Origin: Microseira wollei NIES-4236 | GTDB lineage: Bacteria > Cyanobacteriota > Cyanobacteriia > Cyanobacteriales > Aerosakkonemataceae | DNA length: 64,000 nt | NCBI RefSeq assembly: GCF_020521235.1 | Contig: NZ_BLAY01000028.1 | Coordinates: forward strand, 1 to 64,000 | Reading direction: 5' to 3' | Part shown: piece after piece, positions 25,266-33,500 of the stretch | Layout: each line of letters starts with the position of its first letter | Position numbering within the stretch: position 1 is the first letter of the stretch | The notes under the pieces: model-generated | What the model was told of the DNA's origin: nothing | Databases searched by the model: none | What the model saw: the letters and a program-made list of their open reading frames with translations, nothing else | Program-made: the position numbers and the translations under genes

Positions 25266-25739
25266 ATGGCTAGAAACTTGAATAATGCACAACAGAACGA
25301 GTCAAAGTTACTGACATTGACCTTTTATGGTTATCCAGATAACGACCCACCCAGCACAACGATCGCTTATCCCAAAATTCACCAAGTTGCCGGTGGAACT
25401 GGAACCTACGACGATCCCGTTACAGTTGCGATCGTCACCCCAATGAATGGAGGAAATTGGTCTCCCAGTACAAAGATGTACGTTCCTTATCTGAAGAAGT
25501 ACTTAATTGTGGAGGATGAGTGTGCGTCGTGCATTCCCGATCAAATCGATGTTTGGATGGACAGTAATGACACCTATCCAAATGAGGTTTTACAGTGTGA
25601 AAAAGCCTGGACACCCAAAGAACCAGTGGAAGTTGAGATCGATCCGCCTGTTGGTCGTGAAGTCATAACCACCCCGTTTTTCGATATTACAGCGGCTTGC
25701 AGCCGCGTGAGGTACAGCCTTTTGGCTTCGTTTGTGTAG
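25266..25739 (+). CDS. barwin/expansin-like small protein with repeat-derived C-terminus
   Basis: A 157-residue protein from the ATG at 25266. It contains FYGYPDNDPPSTTIAYP, GGTGTYDDPVTVA, a YVPYLKKYLIVEDECASC segment with paired Cys, and DVWMDS: a pattern of secreted double-psi-barrel (barwin/RlpA/expansin-like) proteins that bind polysaccharides. There is no signal peptide. From 25687 the reading frame runs into a MITE, so about the last 17 residues (ITAACSRVR...SFV) and the TAG stop come from the repeat. The natural end was probably shortly after TTPFF, so the core domain should survive. Confidence 0.7.
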   Translation: MARNLNNAQQNESKLLTLTFYGYPDNDPPSTTIAYPKIHQVAGGTGTYDDPVTVAIVTPMNGGNWSPSTKMYVPYLKKYLIVEDECASCIPDQIDVWMDSNDTYPNEVLQCEKAWTPKEPVEVEIDPPVGREVITTPFFDITAACSRVRYSLLASFV

Positions 25740-25806
25740 CGGCACCCTTAAGGGTGCCCGCACACCGCTGTCGAAGGTGTACCTCATACGACTGCAAACC
25801 GCTATA
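25687..25806. repeat. MITE-like element overlapping a gene end
   Basis: Starts TTACAGCGGCTTGCA, ends TGCAAACCGCTATAG, with GTGAGGTACAGCCTT and AAGGTGTACCTCATA arms. The core hairpin is TTTGTGTAGCGGCACCCTT over AAGGGTGCCCGCACACC, slightly altered on the right. It supplies the stop codon of the barwin-like gene. Confidence 0.9.
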
Positions 25807-26151
25807 GTACTGGTCAGTGCCATCAACCCTCGGGTTTCCAGGCTTAGAAATTGTGTAGCGATCGCTTGAACAACATCAAGGATAGGACTTATATCGTGTC
25901 CGGTTGTATCGGTTGCGTTTAGCTAGCAGGTGAGCAGGTGGGCAGGTGAGCAGATGGGAGGGAAAATACAGCTTTTGCACCACGACCATATACAACCGAT
26001 GCTAGCGGACTTGATGTTACACATTTTGACGAAAAATCAAGGGTTTTAAAGGGTGTAGGGTGTAGGAAATTCCCACCAAACCCGACACCCGACACCCCAC
26101 ACCCACCCTAAGAGCGCCATATTTTTGCGTAAGTCTTGAAGGAGTTAAAAA
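25807..26151. repeat. intergenic region with GAGCAGGTGGGC repeat
   Basis: Holds a short array of GAGCAGGTG/GGGCAGGTG units (25926-25957), as inside the cyclase gene, and a GGGTGTAGGGTGTAGG / CCCGACACCCGACACCCC pair (26047-26098). It ends in a fragment GCGTAAGTCTTGAAGGAG, the REP-family tail, which also provides the ribosome site for the next gene. Confidence 0.7.
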
Positions 26152-27054
26152 ATGTCAAAAGTACTTGATTATCTTAACAGTATCTCTGGTTCTAAAACAG
26201 TTGCCGGACAGCACAACCGAGAGCCTATCTCTGAACCAGCCAAATGGACAGAAGCTATCCATAACACCACTGGAAAATATCCTGGTCTCTGGAGTAGTGA
26301 CTTTTTGTTCGAGCAAGACAATATCGATAGTCGGCAGACGATGATCGATGAGGCTAAAAAACAATGGGATCGAGGCGCGATCGTCAACCTGATGTACCAC
26401 GCCTGTCCGCCGACGCAATCAGAAGCTTGCGGATGGGAAGGCGGTGTCAAAAGCCAGCTTTCTGACGACGAGTGGAACGAATTGATCGCCGACGGGACAG
26501 ATCTAAACAATGTTTGGAAGTCACGCCTGGATATCATCGCCGAGTTTCTCCAGGAGCTGAAAGATCGCGGAGTGGAAGTACTTTGGCGTCCACTTCATGA
26601 AATGAACCAAGGAGTATTTTGGTGGGGAGGTCGTCCTGGTTCAAATGGAAGTCGAAAACTCTACCAAATCACCCACGACTATATGGTCAAAACAAAGGGT
26701 TTGACTAACCTAATTTGGGTCTGGAATATGCAGGATTTTCCTAGTTTAAGTCAGGACTTAAGCGATTACAATCCTGGGGATAGCTACTGGGATGTTGCTG
26801 CTCTGGACTTTTATAACGGAGATGGGTTTACCGCAGATAAATATAATGCTATGGTCAGCGTTGCTAATGGCAAACCGATCGCAATTGGTGAGTGCGATCG
26901 CTTACCTACCGCTAACGAACTGGCTGTACAACCCCTCTGGAGCTTCTTTATGGGATGGTCTGAGTTGGTTTACGAAAAAAATTCAGAGTCAGAAATTCGC
27001 GTTCTTTATAATGCTGCTAACGTCTTGACTCGCGATCAACTACCAAGATGGTAA
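26152..27054 (+). CDS. GH26-like glycoside hydrolase (beta-mannanase type) without signal peptide
   Basis: A 300-residue protein spanning one TIM-barrel domain. GH26 features are SKTVAGQHNRE near 14, LWSSDFLFEQ near 45, VLWRPLHEMNQGVFWWG near 140 with the acid/base Glu, and the nucleophile-bearing KPIAIGECDRLP near 240. The family cleaves beta-1,4-mannan or related glycans. The start follows GAAGGAG and there is no signal peptide. It is followed by a good terminator, so it may end a transcript that begins upstream. Confidence 0.87.
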   Translation: MSKVLDYLNSISGSKTVAGQHNREPISEPAKWTEAIHNTTGKYPGLWSSDFLFEQDNIDSRQTMIDEAKKQWDRGAIVNLMYHACPPTQSEACGWEGGVKSQLSDDEWNELIADGTDLNNVWKSRLDIIAEFLQELKDRGVEVLWRPLHEMNQGVFWWGGRPGSNGSRKLYQITHDYMVKTKGLTNLIWVWNMQDFPSLSQDLSDYNPGDSYWDVAALDFYNGDGFTADKYNAMVSVANGKPIAIGECDRLPTANELAVQPLWSFFMGWSELVYEKNSESEIRVLYNAANVLTRDQLPRW

Positions 27055-27117
27055 ATAGAAAGTTATATCTCACGCGATCGCACTTCCTCATTAGTAGATT
27101 TATAGTTGATAAATTTA

Positions 27118-27159
27118 TAGCCTATAAATCAGATTATACCTGGTTTATAGGCTATTTTT
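27118..27159 (+). terminator. rho-independent terminator
   Basis: Stem TAGCCTATAAA / TTTATAGGCTA (11 perfect pairs, 15-base loop) followed by TTTTTG. It lies 64 bases after the GH26 stop. Confidence 0.75.
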
Positions 27160-27349
27160 GTAGCTGCATCATTACCTGAATACCTAAAACTAATTAAATA
27201 GGTTTTTATGGCTTGCTAAAATAGTTTATTACCAGTATATTTTGTTAAATATATTATTTGTATTATGAGACAATTCAAAATTTAGCTTTTTTGCTAAACA
27301 TTGAAATTTTCCCATCTGGCAAAACCTAAAAAAAGGAAATGAGACTATT
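27160..27349. other. AT-rich leader before the deacetylase gene
   Basis: Very AT-rich sequence with TTGTTAAATATATTATTTGTATTATG, a possible promoter stretch. No shared element or repeat is seen. Confidence 0.4.
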
Positions 27350-28012
27350 ATGAACATTGCTCTTACATTCGACGATGGTCCACGTCCTGACTATACGCCA
27401 CAAATTCTCGATATTCTGAGCAAGTACGGCATTAAAGCCACTTTCTTTTGCGTTGGTCAAAATGTTGATGCACATCCAGAACTTGTGAAGCGAGCATTCG
27501 ACGAAGGACATCTCATCGCTAACCATTCTTACACGCATCCCCACCTTCCACAGTTGGATGATAGTGGAGTTTCTGGAGAGTTTGGTAATACTAACTCGGC
27601 AATCGAGAAAGCAATCGGACAAGCTCCTGGGTATTTTCGTCCTCCCTTTGGCGAAACAGATGATCGGGTGAATGGTATAGCAAGTCAACTTGGACTCAAG
27701 GGACCAATTCTATGGACTGTTGATACGAATGATTGGAACAATGTTGGAGTCGATGCGATTGTTAATACCTTAATATCAGCGCCAGATGGGTCGAACATAT
27801 TGTGTCATGATGGCGTTCAAACCTCAGATCAGACAATACAGGCAATTGACCGAGCCATTCCACAAATGCAACAAAATGGAGCGAGCTTTGTGACTGTCAG
27901 TGAATTGCTGGGAACAGGAGGAGAAACAGCACTGAGAATGATGCGTGCTAGCACTAACATCTTGATTCCTCATCCTTCATTTCCGATTCTTTCCGCACGT
28001 AAAGCAGCCTAG
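27350..28012 (+). CDS. NodB-like polysaccharide deacetylase (CE4) without signal peptide
   Basis: A 220-residue protein. The CE4 motifs are in order: TFDDGP at 6-11 (base and metal Asp), HSYTHPHL near 63 (metal His pair), RPPFGE near 100, WTVDTNDW near 124 and LCHDG near 151. The catalytic and metal residues look intact. The domain starts at residue 2, so there is no signal peptide, unlike typical peptidoglycan or chitin deacetylases. The last 30 residues after SELLGTGG are outside the domain. It likely removes acetyl groups from N-acetylglucosamine glycans. Confidence 0.92.
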   Translation: MNIALTFDDGPRPDYTPQILDILSKYGIKATFFCVGQNVDAHPELVKRAFDEGHLIANHSYTHPHLPQLDDSGVSGEFGNTNSAIEKAIGQAPGYFRPPFGETDDRVNGIASQLGLKGPILWTVDTNDWNNVGVDAIVNTLISAPDGSNILCHDGVQTSDQTIQAIDRAIPQMQQNGASFVTVSELLGTGGETALRMMRASTNILIPHPSFPILSARKAA

Positions 28013-28024
28013 TAAATAGTTAAA

Positions 28025-28058
28025 GAAGTGTCAGTTTCGCTAATGTTACTGGCACTTC
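28025..28058 (+). terminator. possible weak terminator hairpin
   Basis: GAAGTGTCAGT pairs with ACTGGCACTTC (one G-T pair), with a 12-base loop, 13 bases after the deacetylase stop. No clear U run follows. Confidence 0.45.
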
Positions 28059-28071
28059 AGTATAAATAGTT

Positions 28072-28147
28072 TGATTTCTCAAGGACAATTTTCATTCTAA
28101 CTACGGGAGAGCTTAAACTCAACTCGAGAAACCCAGTTTGTCAAACA
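28072..28147. repeat. 76-bp direct duplication, copy A
   Basis: Nearly identical to 30211-30286: TGATTT, CAAGGACAATTTTCATTC, GGAGAGCTTAAACTCAACTC and then the left arm of a REP. Copy A follows the deacetylase gene and copy B follows the GTPase gene. Confidence 0.92.
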
Positions 28148-28185
28148 AACCGGGTTTCTGGCATCATCGTGCGTAAGTCCTGATT
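28126..28185. repeat. REP-type repeat (AAACCCGGTTT family)
   Basis: GAGAAACCCAGTTTGTC and CAAACCGGGTTTCTGGC arms, then GTGCGTAAGTCCTG. This is the uninterrupted form of the repeat that is split by a MITE at 30287. Confidence 0.9.
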
Positions 28186-28197
28186 ATGTTTGAATAG

Positions 28198-28235
28198 TGC
28201 ATAAGTTTATCTGAGATGCACCTATTAAAAAGTAA
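28198..28235 (+). promoter_or_regulatory. shared element copy 4 (upstream of one-TM protein)
   Basis: TGCATAAG, 13 bases, CACCTATT, then AAAAAGTAAG. The CTATT box is 47 bases from the ATG at 28269. The whole 70 bases before the ATG are close to those before 22988. Confidence 0.8.
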
Positions 28236-28268
28236 GCCAATAAAAATATTGATTCAGAGGCGTGAAAT

Positions 28269-28823
28269 ATGACTGAAAGTAATAATGTCAACCCCCAAAA
28301 TCACCAGAGTAAATTTTGGAACTTCTGGACTACCTTACCGGGTATTATTACAGCGACTGGGACTTTATTAGGAAGTGGAGGCTTGGTGGCTTTGATTCAA
28401 ATTTTTAAGCCTCAAATGCCCCCTTCTAACCCGTCACCTCAAACCAGGATTGAGGTTGATGCCAAATCGGAAAGTGGCACTCCCTATACTAATTCCAAAG
28501 ATAAACCCGTACAGATCAAGTTTCATGCCCAAGGTAAATGGCTGGCAATTCCTCAACATATCTCTGGCGACAATTTGCCCAAGGGTTATATGTCACCCAA
28601 TGGTGCTGGCGATTTTGCCTCTAATACAGATAAGCTATGCCCTGGACACGCGTTAGGAGCCTTGGTAGTTAAGAAAGATCAAGGTAATTGTATTGCTTCA
28701 GGTGCTGAAGGCACTATTAACTTGGAACCGGGACAGACTGTTTATTTCTTAATGAACGATGTTAAGGGTCTTTACAAGGATAATGAAGGTGTCGTTAAAG
28801 TTGACTTGTCTGTAGTCAAGTGA
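28269..28823 (+). CDS. one-TM anchored protein with C-terminal soluble domain, function unknown
   Basis: A 184-residue protein. A polar N-terminus of about 25 residues (SKFWNFWTTLP) leads to one hydrophobic segment (IITATGTLLGSGGLVALIQIF, about 30-50). A Pro/Ser linker and a beta-rich soluble domain from about 75 follow, with two Cys (residues about 124 and 141). N-in orientation would place the domain outside the cell or in the periplasm. The C-terminal pattern QTVYFLMNDVKGLYKDNEGVVKV suggests a lectin-like or carbohydrate-binding beta sandwich, but I cannot name the family. It shares its promoter element and leader with the AraC-type gene. Confidence 0.65.
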   Translation: MTESNNVNPQNHQSKFWNFWTTLPGIITATGTLLGSGGLVALIQIFKPQMPPSNPSPQTRIEVDAKSESGTPYTNSKDKPVQIKFHAQGKWLAIPQHISGDNLPKGYMSPNGAGDFASNTDKLCPGHALGALVVKKDQGNCIASGAEGTINLEPGQTVYFLMNDVKGLYKDNEGVVKVDLSVVK

Positions 28824-28842
28824 AAAAAGATCGGGACTTACG

Positions 28843-28935
28843 CTCTTCGCAGGTTAGAAACCCGGTTTCTTGCTGCGATCTCTAGTTCCCAAAGCGACGA
28901 ATTTTCAGAGAAACCGGGTTTCTCAAGCATAAGCG
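28843..28935. repeat. REP-type repeat (AAACCCGGTTT family)
   Basis: GGGACTTACGC tail on the left, then AGAAACCCGGTTTCTTGC and GAGAAACCGGGTTTCTC arms. This is the reverse orientation of the copy at 28126. It sits just after the one-TM protein gene and could slow read-through. Confidence 0.9.
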
Positions 28936-28970
28936 TCAGAGAAGATTTTGAGTTGTGAATATCTGCCAAG

Positions 28971-29005
28971 TGCATAAGTATATTTTCAGTGCAACTATTA
29001 AAGCT
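28971..29005 (+). promoter_or_regulatory. shared element copy 5 (upstream of GTPase gene)
   Basis: TGCATAAG, 13 bases, CAACTATT, then AAAGCTTAG. The CTATT box is 49 bases from the ATG at 29044. Confidence 0.75.
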
Positions 29006-29043
29006 TAGAACGCCTAAATAATGAGCATCAGGAGAAATAAGTC

Positions 29044-30213
29044 ATGGGTAAAGATTTTGAACAAGCCTGCAAACAAGCAACAGAATCAATTCGTAAGGGC
29101 AAGTGCAATATTCTGATAATTGGGAAAACTGGTGTAGGTAAAAGTACATTAATAAATGCTATTTTTGGAGAAAAAATGGCAGATGCTAGCGCCGGAAAAC
29201 CAGTAACTCAATTTATCAAGCCGTACAATAAGCCTGAGCTTAATAATTTTACCATTTATGACACACCCGGTCTAGAACTCTCTAATCTGGATAAAGCCAA
29301 GAGAGATGTTTCCCAACTGATTGAGCAGCAGAGAAAATGTGCGTTAGAAGAACATATCCATCTTATTTGGTACTGTGTAAATGAGATGAGCGATCGAATT
29401 GAATCCAAAGAAAAACAGTGGATTGAAGAACTAAGGAATAAAGATTTACCCGTGATTATTGTCCTAACTAAAGGAACGGGAGAAGAAAACATCGAATTAG
29501 TAAATTGCTTAAAAGAATTCTCAGATATTTACATTAGAGTGCTAAACGAGCCAAAGAAAATTGTTCATGACTTTAAAGTTAAAGTCCAGAGTCCTAATTT
29601 AGAGAGGTTAGTTAAAACAACCACTCAAAATCTCCCAAAGATAGCTCAAGCAGCATTTATGATCGCTGTTTCAAATATTGATTTGAAGAGAAAGGCAGCA
29701 ACCACGTGGCTTATCCCTTATGTGGCAAGTGCATTTACCATTCCATTCCTATTTCCAATTCCGTTCTTGGCAAAAAAGGTTAGCGCCACCGCAGTGCAAA
29801 CGACCATGCTAGTCCACCTATTCAATTTATTTGAACTGCCGTTGGAACGGAAAATTATTGGTGAGTTAGTTTCCCTGGGAATCAGCCTTAACTTGATCGA
29901 CTTATCTGTTGACTTCTCTGTGGAAAATATTGGACAGTATATAGCCGATCAATTGCTCCAAGCCAGTCTCGAAGATTTAATTGCTGGAGGTGCAGCATCA
30001 TTATCTACGCTGGTAACTGGTCTGGCTTATATTGATGTCCTCATAGCTTACAAAAAAGCTCAATTGGCAGGTCAGGAAATCTCTGTAACTGACCTAGCAG
30101 AAATGCTGAAAAATAAAATACAAGAATATACACAACCTGGTTGGGAAATCTTGAGACAAATCCTGGATGATGGAGGTGGAAACTTGGCATGGCAACCGAG
30201 CTATACTAATTGA
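29044..30213 (+). CDS. dynamin/Era-like GTPase with C-terminal membrane-associating region
   Basis: A 389-residue protein. G1 is GKTGVGKST near residue 27-35, the conserved Thr of G2 lies in GKPVTQF near 56, G3 is DTPGLE near 75 and the G4 position reads LTKGTG near 141, a variant of TKxD. Residues about 210-330 are long hydrophobic helices (IPYVASAFTIPFLFPIPFL and others), as in YfjP/YeeP and bacterial interferon-inducible-like GTPases, and may insert into membranes. Such GTPases are found beside defence and stress genes. The start follows CAGGAG. Role here is unknown; it shares the promoter element and precedes the CHAT gene. Confidence 0.85.
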   Translation: MGKDFEQACKQATESIRKGKCNILIIGKTGVGKSTLINAIFGEKMADASAGKPVTQFIKPYNKPELNNFTIYDTPGLELSNLDKAKRDVSQLIEQQRKCALEEHIHLIWYCVNEMSDRIESKEKQWIEELRNKDLPVIIVLTKGTGEENIELVNCLKEFSDIYIRVLNEPKKIVHDFKVKVQSPNLERLVKTTTQNLPKIAQAAFMIAVSNIDLKRKAATTWLIPYVASAFTIPFLFPIPFLAKKVSATAVQTTMLVHLFNLFELPLERKIIGELVSLGISLNLIDLSVDFSVENIGQYIADQLLQASLEDLIAGGAASLSTLVTGLAYIDVLIAYKKAQLAGQEISVTDLAEMLKNKIQEYTQPGWEILRQILDDGGGNLAWQPSYTN

Positions 30214-30286
30214 TTTGTCAAGGACAATTTTCATTCTAACTACAGGAGAGCTTAAACTCAACTCGAGAAACCCGGTTTGTCAAACA
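30211..30286. repeat. 76-bp direct duplication, copy B
   Basis: Matches 28072-28147. It begins within the last bases of the GTPase gene (overlap of three bases at the stop) and ends at the point where a MITE has split the REP arm. Confidence 0.92.
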
Positions 30287-30447
30287 ATACCTTCGCCAAT
30301 TTTGTCAAACGCCCGCAGGCTAAAGCCTGGGGCTACACAGACAAAGCCCACCGACCTGGGCTGAAAGAAATTCTTACAGGCTGCTTCGGCAGCCTTTGTT
30401 TGTGTAGCCGCACCCTTCAGGGTGTCGGCTTTTTGGCGAAGGTATTA
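30287..30447. mobile_element. MITE inserted into a REP copy, with flanking TCAAACA repeats
   Basis: Perfect 13-bp terminal inverted repeats, ATACCTTCGCCAA at 30287-30299 and its complement at 30433-30445. TCAAACA stands on both sides (30280-30286 and 30448-30454) where the intact REP at 28126 has it once, so it is probably a target duplication. The interior has AGGCTAAAGCCT, GGCTGCTTCGGCAGCC and a TTTGTGTAGCCGCACCC piece also seen in the TTACAGC family. There is no transposase. Confidence 0.8.
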
Positions 30448-30584
30448 TCAAACAAACTGGGTTTCTCAATCATAGTCTGGCAGCGATCGCACAAAACAAC
30501 ACCTTTTGTAACAAATTTTCTGGCGAAAAGATCCGGAAAGCTATAATTTAGCTTGTAGCAAAGAGAATTCTGGCAAAAAGTGAT

Positions 30585-33500
30585 ATGCTGCCGCACATGA
30601 GCAAGTCAGTTGTCATCAATCTGGGACATGGTGATTTGAACAACGGCTTTCCCAGAGTTACTGCTCAACTATGGGCAGCAGGTCATCCCCTGCCGGAGCA
30701 ATTTATCGGCAGCTTACCGGCAGCACCGGATCTGGTTGAATTATACAGAAATTGGCAGTCAATTTATCTAAATCTGTGCGATCGCAAACAACTTATATCT
30801 CGCTCGAAAGAGGAAGATGATGATGAACTGGAAATCGATCAAGGGGGTACAACCAACATCTCTGTTGTAGATTTCCATCAGGTACGCCAAACCTTAGAAG
30901 AAAGCATTAATGCTTGGTTCAAATCTGAGGAGTTTCTTAACATTGACCAGGAGTTGCGATCGCGTCTAGATCCAGCTGAACAAATTCGGGTAATTATTGA
31001 AATCAACGAAGTACTATTGCGGCGATTACCCTGGCATTGCTGGAATTTCTTTAGGGATTATCCACAAGCAGAAATGGCTCTGTCTAGACCAGAGTATAAA
31101 CGCAGCCAAAGATTGCAGTCAAAAGACCCGAAAAACAAAGTTAGAATCTTGGCAATTCTAGGCAATAGTGTTGGTATCAATCTGGAGGCAGAAGCCAAGT
31201 TACTCAACAATTTAAAGGATGCAGAAGTTGCTTTTATTGTCAAGCCAGAGCGTGAAGAATTTAACCAACAGCTTTTAAATCCCGCCGGATGGGACATCCT
31301 CTTTTTTGCCGGTCACAGTCAAACTGAGGGGGAAACGGGCAGAATTTATATCAATGAAAACAAGACCAATAACAGTTTAGCGATCGCCGAATTAGAAACA
31401 GCGCTCAAAGATGCTATCGAGCGGGGTTTAAAGCTGGCAATTTTTAACTCTTGCGATGGGTTGGGATTGGCGCTGGAATTGGAAAAATTAAATATTCCCA
31501 CAGTAATTGTCATGCGAGAGCCAGTGCCGAACTTTGTGGCACAGGAATTTTTTAAGTATTTTCTGGAAGCTTTTGCCTTTGAACGACTGCCTTTATATTT
31601 GGCAGTGCAACAAGCACGCAGAAAGTTAGAAGCTTTAGAAAATGACTTTCCCGGTGCTTCTTGGTTGCCTGCGATTTGCCAAAACCCCGCAGTACAACCA
31701 CCGAATTGGCTACAGTTGGGGGGGATTCCCCCTTGTCCCTATCGCGGTTTATTTGCCTTCCAGGAGGAAGATGCACGCTTATTTTTTGGGCGGGAAACTT
31801 TTACGCAGCAACTTGTAAAAGCTGTGAATACCAAAAAATTGGTAGCAGTAATTGGGCCGAGTGGAAGTGGTAAGTCTAGTGTGGTATTTGCCGGGTTGAT
31901 TCCCCATTTGCGTTGTTGTGACATTCCCTTTAAGATTGCTACTTTTCGCCCTGGAAATAATCCTTTCAATTCTCTAGCATCTGCTCTCATCTCTGTAGAA
32001 GCACCCGAAAGCAGCAATATTGAATTTACATCTGAGTCAAAATCAGATCCCCCCCTGCCCCCCCTTGACAAGGGGGGGAGCCAAAATCCAAAATCTGCTG
32101 AACTTGAAGTGGCTATAGAACTGCGATATGCCTCCGGCACGCTGACGCGATCGCAACCGGGTACGTTGTGCAATATTATCAATAGAATTCTCCAGAAATC
32201 GAGGGCGGGCGAGACGCCCACCCCACAAGAGTTTTTGCAGAATTCCAATAGAATTCTCCAGAAATCGAGGGCGGGCGAGACGCCCACCCCACAAGAGTTT
32301 TTGCAGAAGTCTCATGGGTTAGGCGAACGGTTGCTGTTAGTAGCCGATCAGTTTGAAGAACTCTATACCCTAGTTTCTGAAGCGGAACGCTTGGTATTTC
32401 TGGAAGAATTGCTGGGGGCGGTCAATAATACTCCTAACTTTACCCTTGTTATTACCTTGAGGGCTGATTTTTTAGGACGGGCGTTGGATTCTGAAGCGTT
32501 GGGAAAGGCTTTGCAACAGTATCCTCCGGAACTGCTGATCCCGATGAATCGTAAAGAATTAGAAGAAGCGATCGCAAATCCCGCCCAGATGTTAGGAGTA
32601 GAGTTAGAAGAGGGATTGACAGAACGCATCATTAATGATGTAGATCGACAACCCGGTCATTTACCGTTACTGGAATTTGCGCTCACCCAATTGTGGGCAA
32701 AACAGAAGGACGGTATTTTATCCTGTGCAGCTTACAAAGAAATCGGCGGTGTAGATTTAGCTTTAGCAAATCATGCCGAACAAGTTTATTTCAATTTGAG
32801 CGCAGCAGATCGCTTTCGATCGCAACGGATTTTCATCCAACTGGTGCATCCGGGAGAAGGAACGGAAGACACCCGCCGCTTAGCCACTCGCGCTGAAGTG
32901 GGGGAAGAGAATTGGGATTTGGTAACCTACCTCGCTTCTGCCCGTTTAGTGGTTACCGGACGGGATGAAAAAACTGGTTTGGAAACTGTGGAAATCGTCC
33001 ATGAAGCACTGATTCGGAGTTGGGAAAAACTCAGAATATGGATGCAACAAGACCGGGATTTTCGCCACTGGCAAGAGCAATTGCGGGGGGTAATTCGTCA
33101 GTGGGAGAGTAGCGGTAAGGATGAAGGGGCATTGTTGCGAGGAAAGCCTTTGATAGATGCTCAATATTGGCAGCAGCAACGCTCAGATGAATTGAATTCG
33201 GGGGAGAGAAGTTTTATTCAACTGAGTTTGGCACTGCGCGATCGCGAATTTAAACAGCAGAAACGCAGTCGGCAACTTACCATCTCATCCCTCGCTGGCG
33301 GTTTGGTTTTAGCCCTAAGTATAGCTGGGGTTGCTTGGTGGCAATGGCAGAATTCAGCTATCAACGAAATCAAAGCGATTAGCGAATCGTCGCAAGCCCT
33401 TTTTGCTTCAAATCAAAAGTTTGACGCCCTGATAGAGGCAATCAAGGCGAAGGGAAAACTGCAAAAGTTAGTAGGGGTAGATACACAAACCCAAAATCAG

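Noticed and set aside
18259-28012. Contractile injection system, tailocin or prophage
   Set aside because: No sheath, tube, baseplate, capsid or terminase gene is seen; LysM and holin-like size alone are not enough.
30167-30546. Short genes across the MITE between the GTPase and CHAT genes
   Set aside because: They consist almost wholly of repeat sequence and have no start signal.
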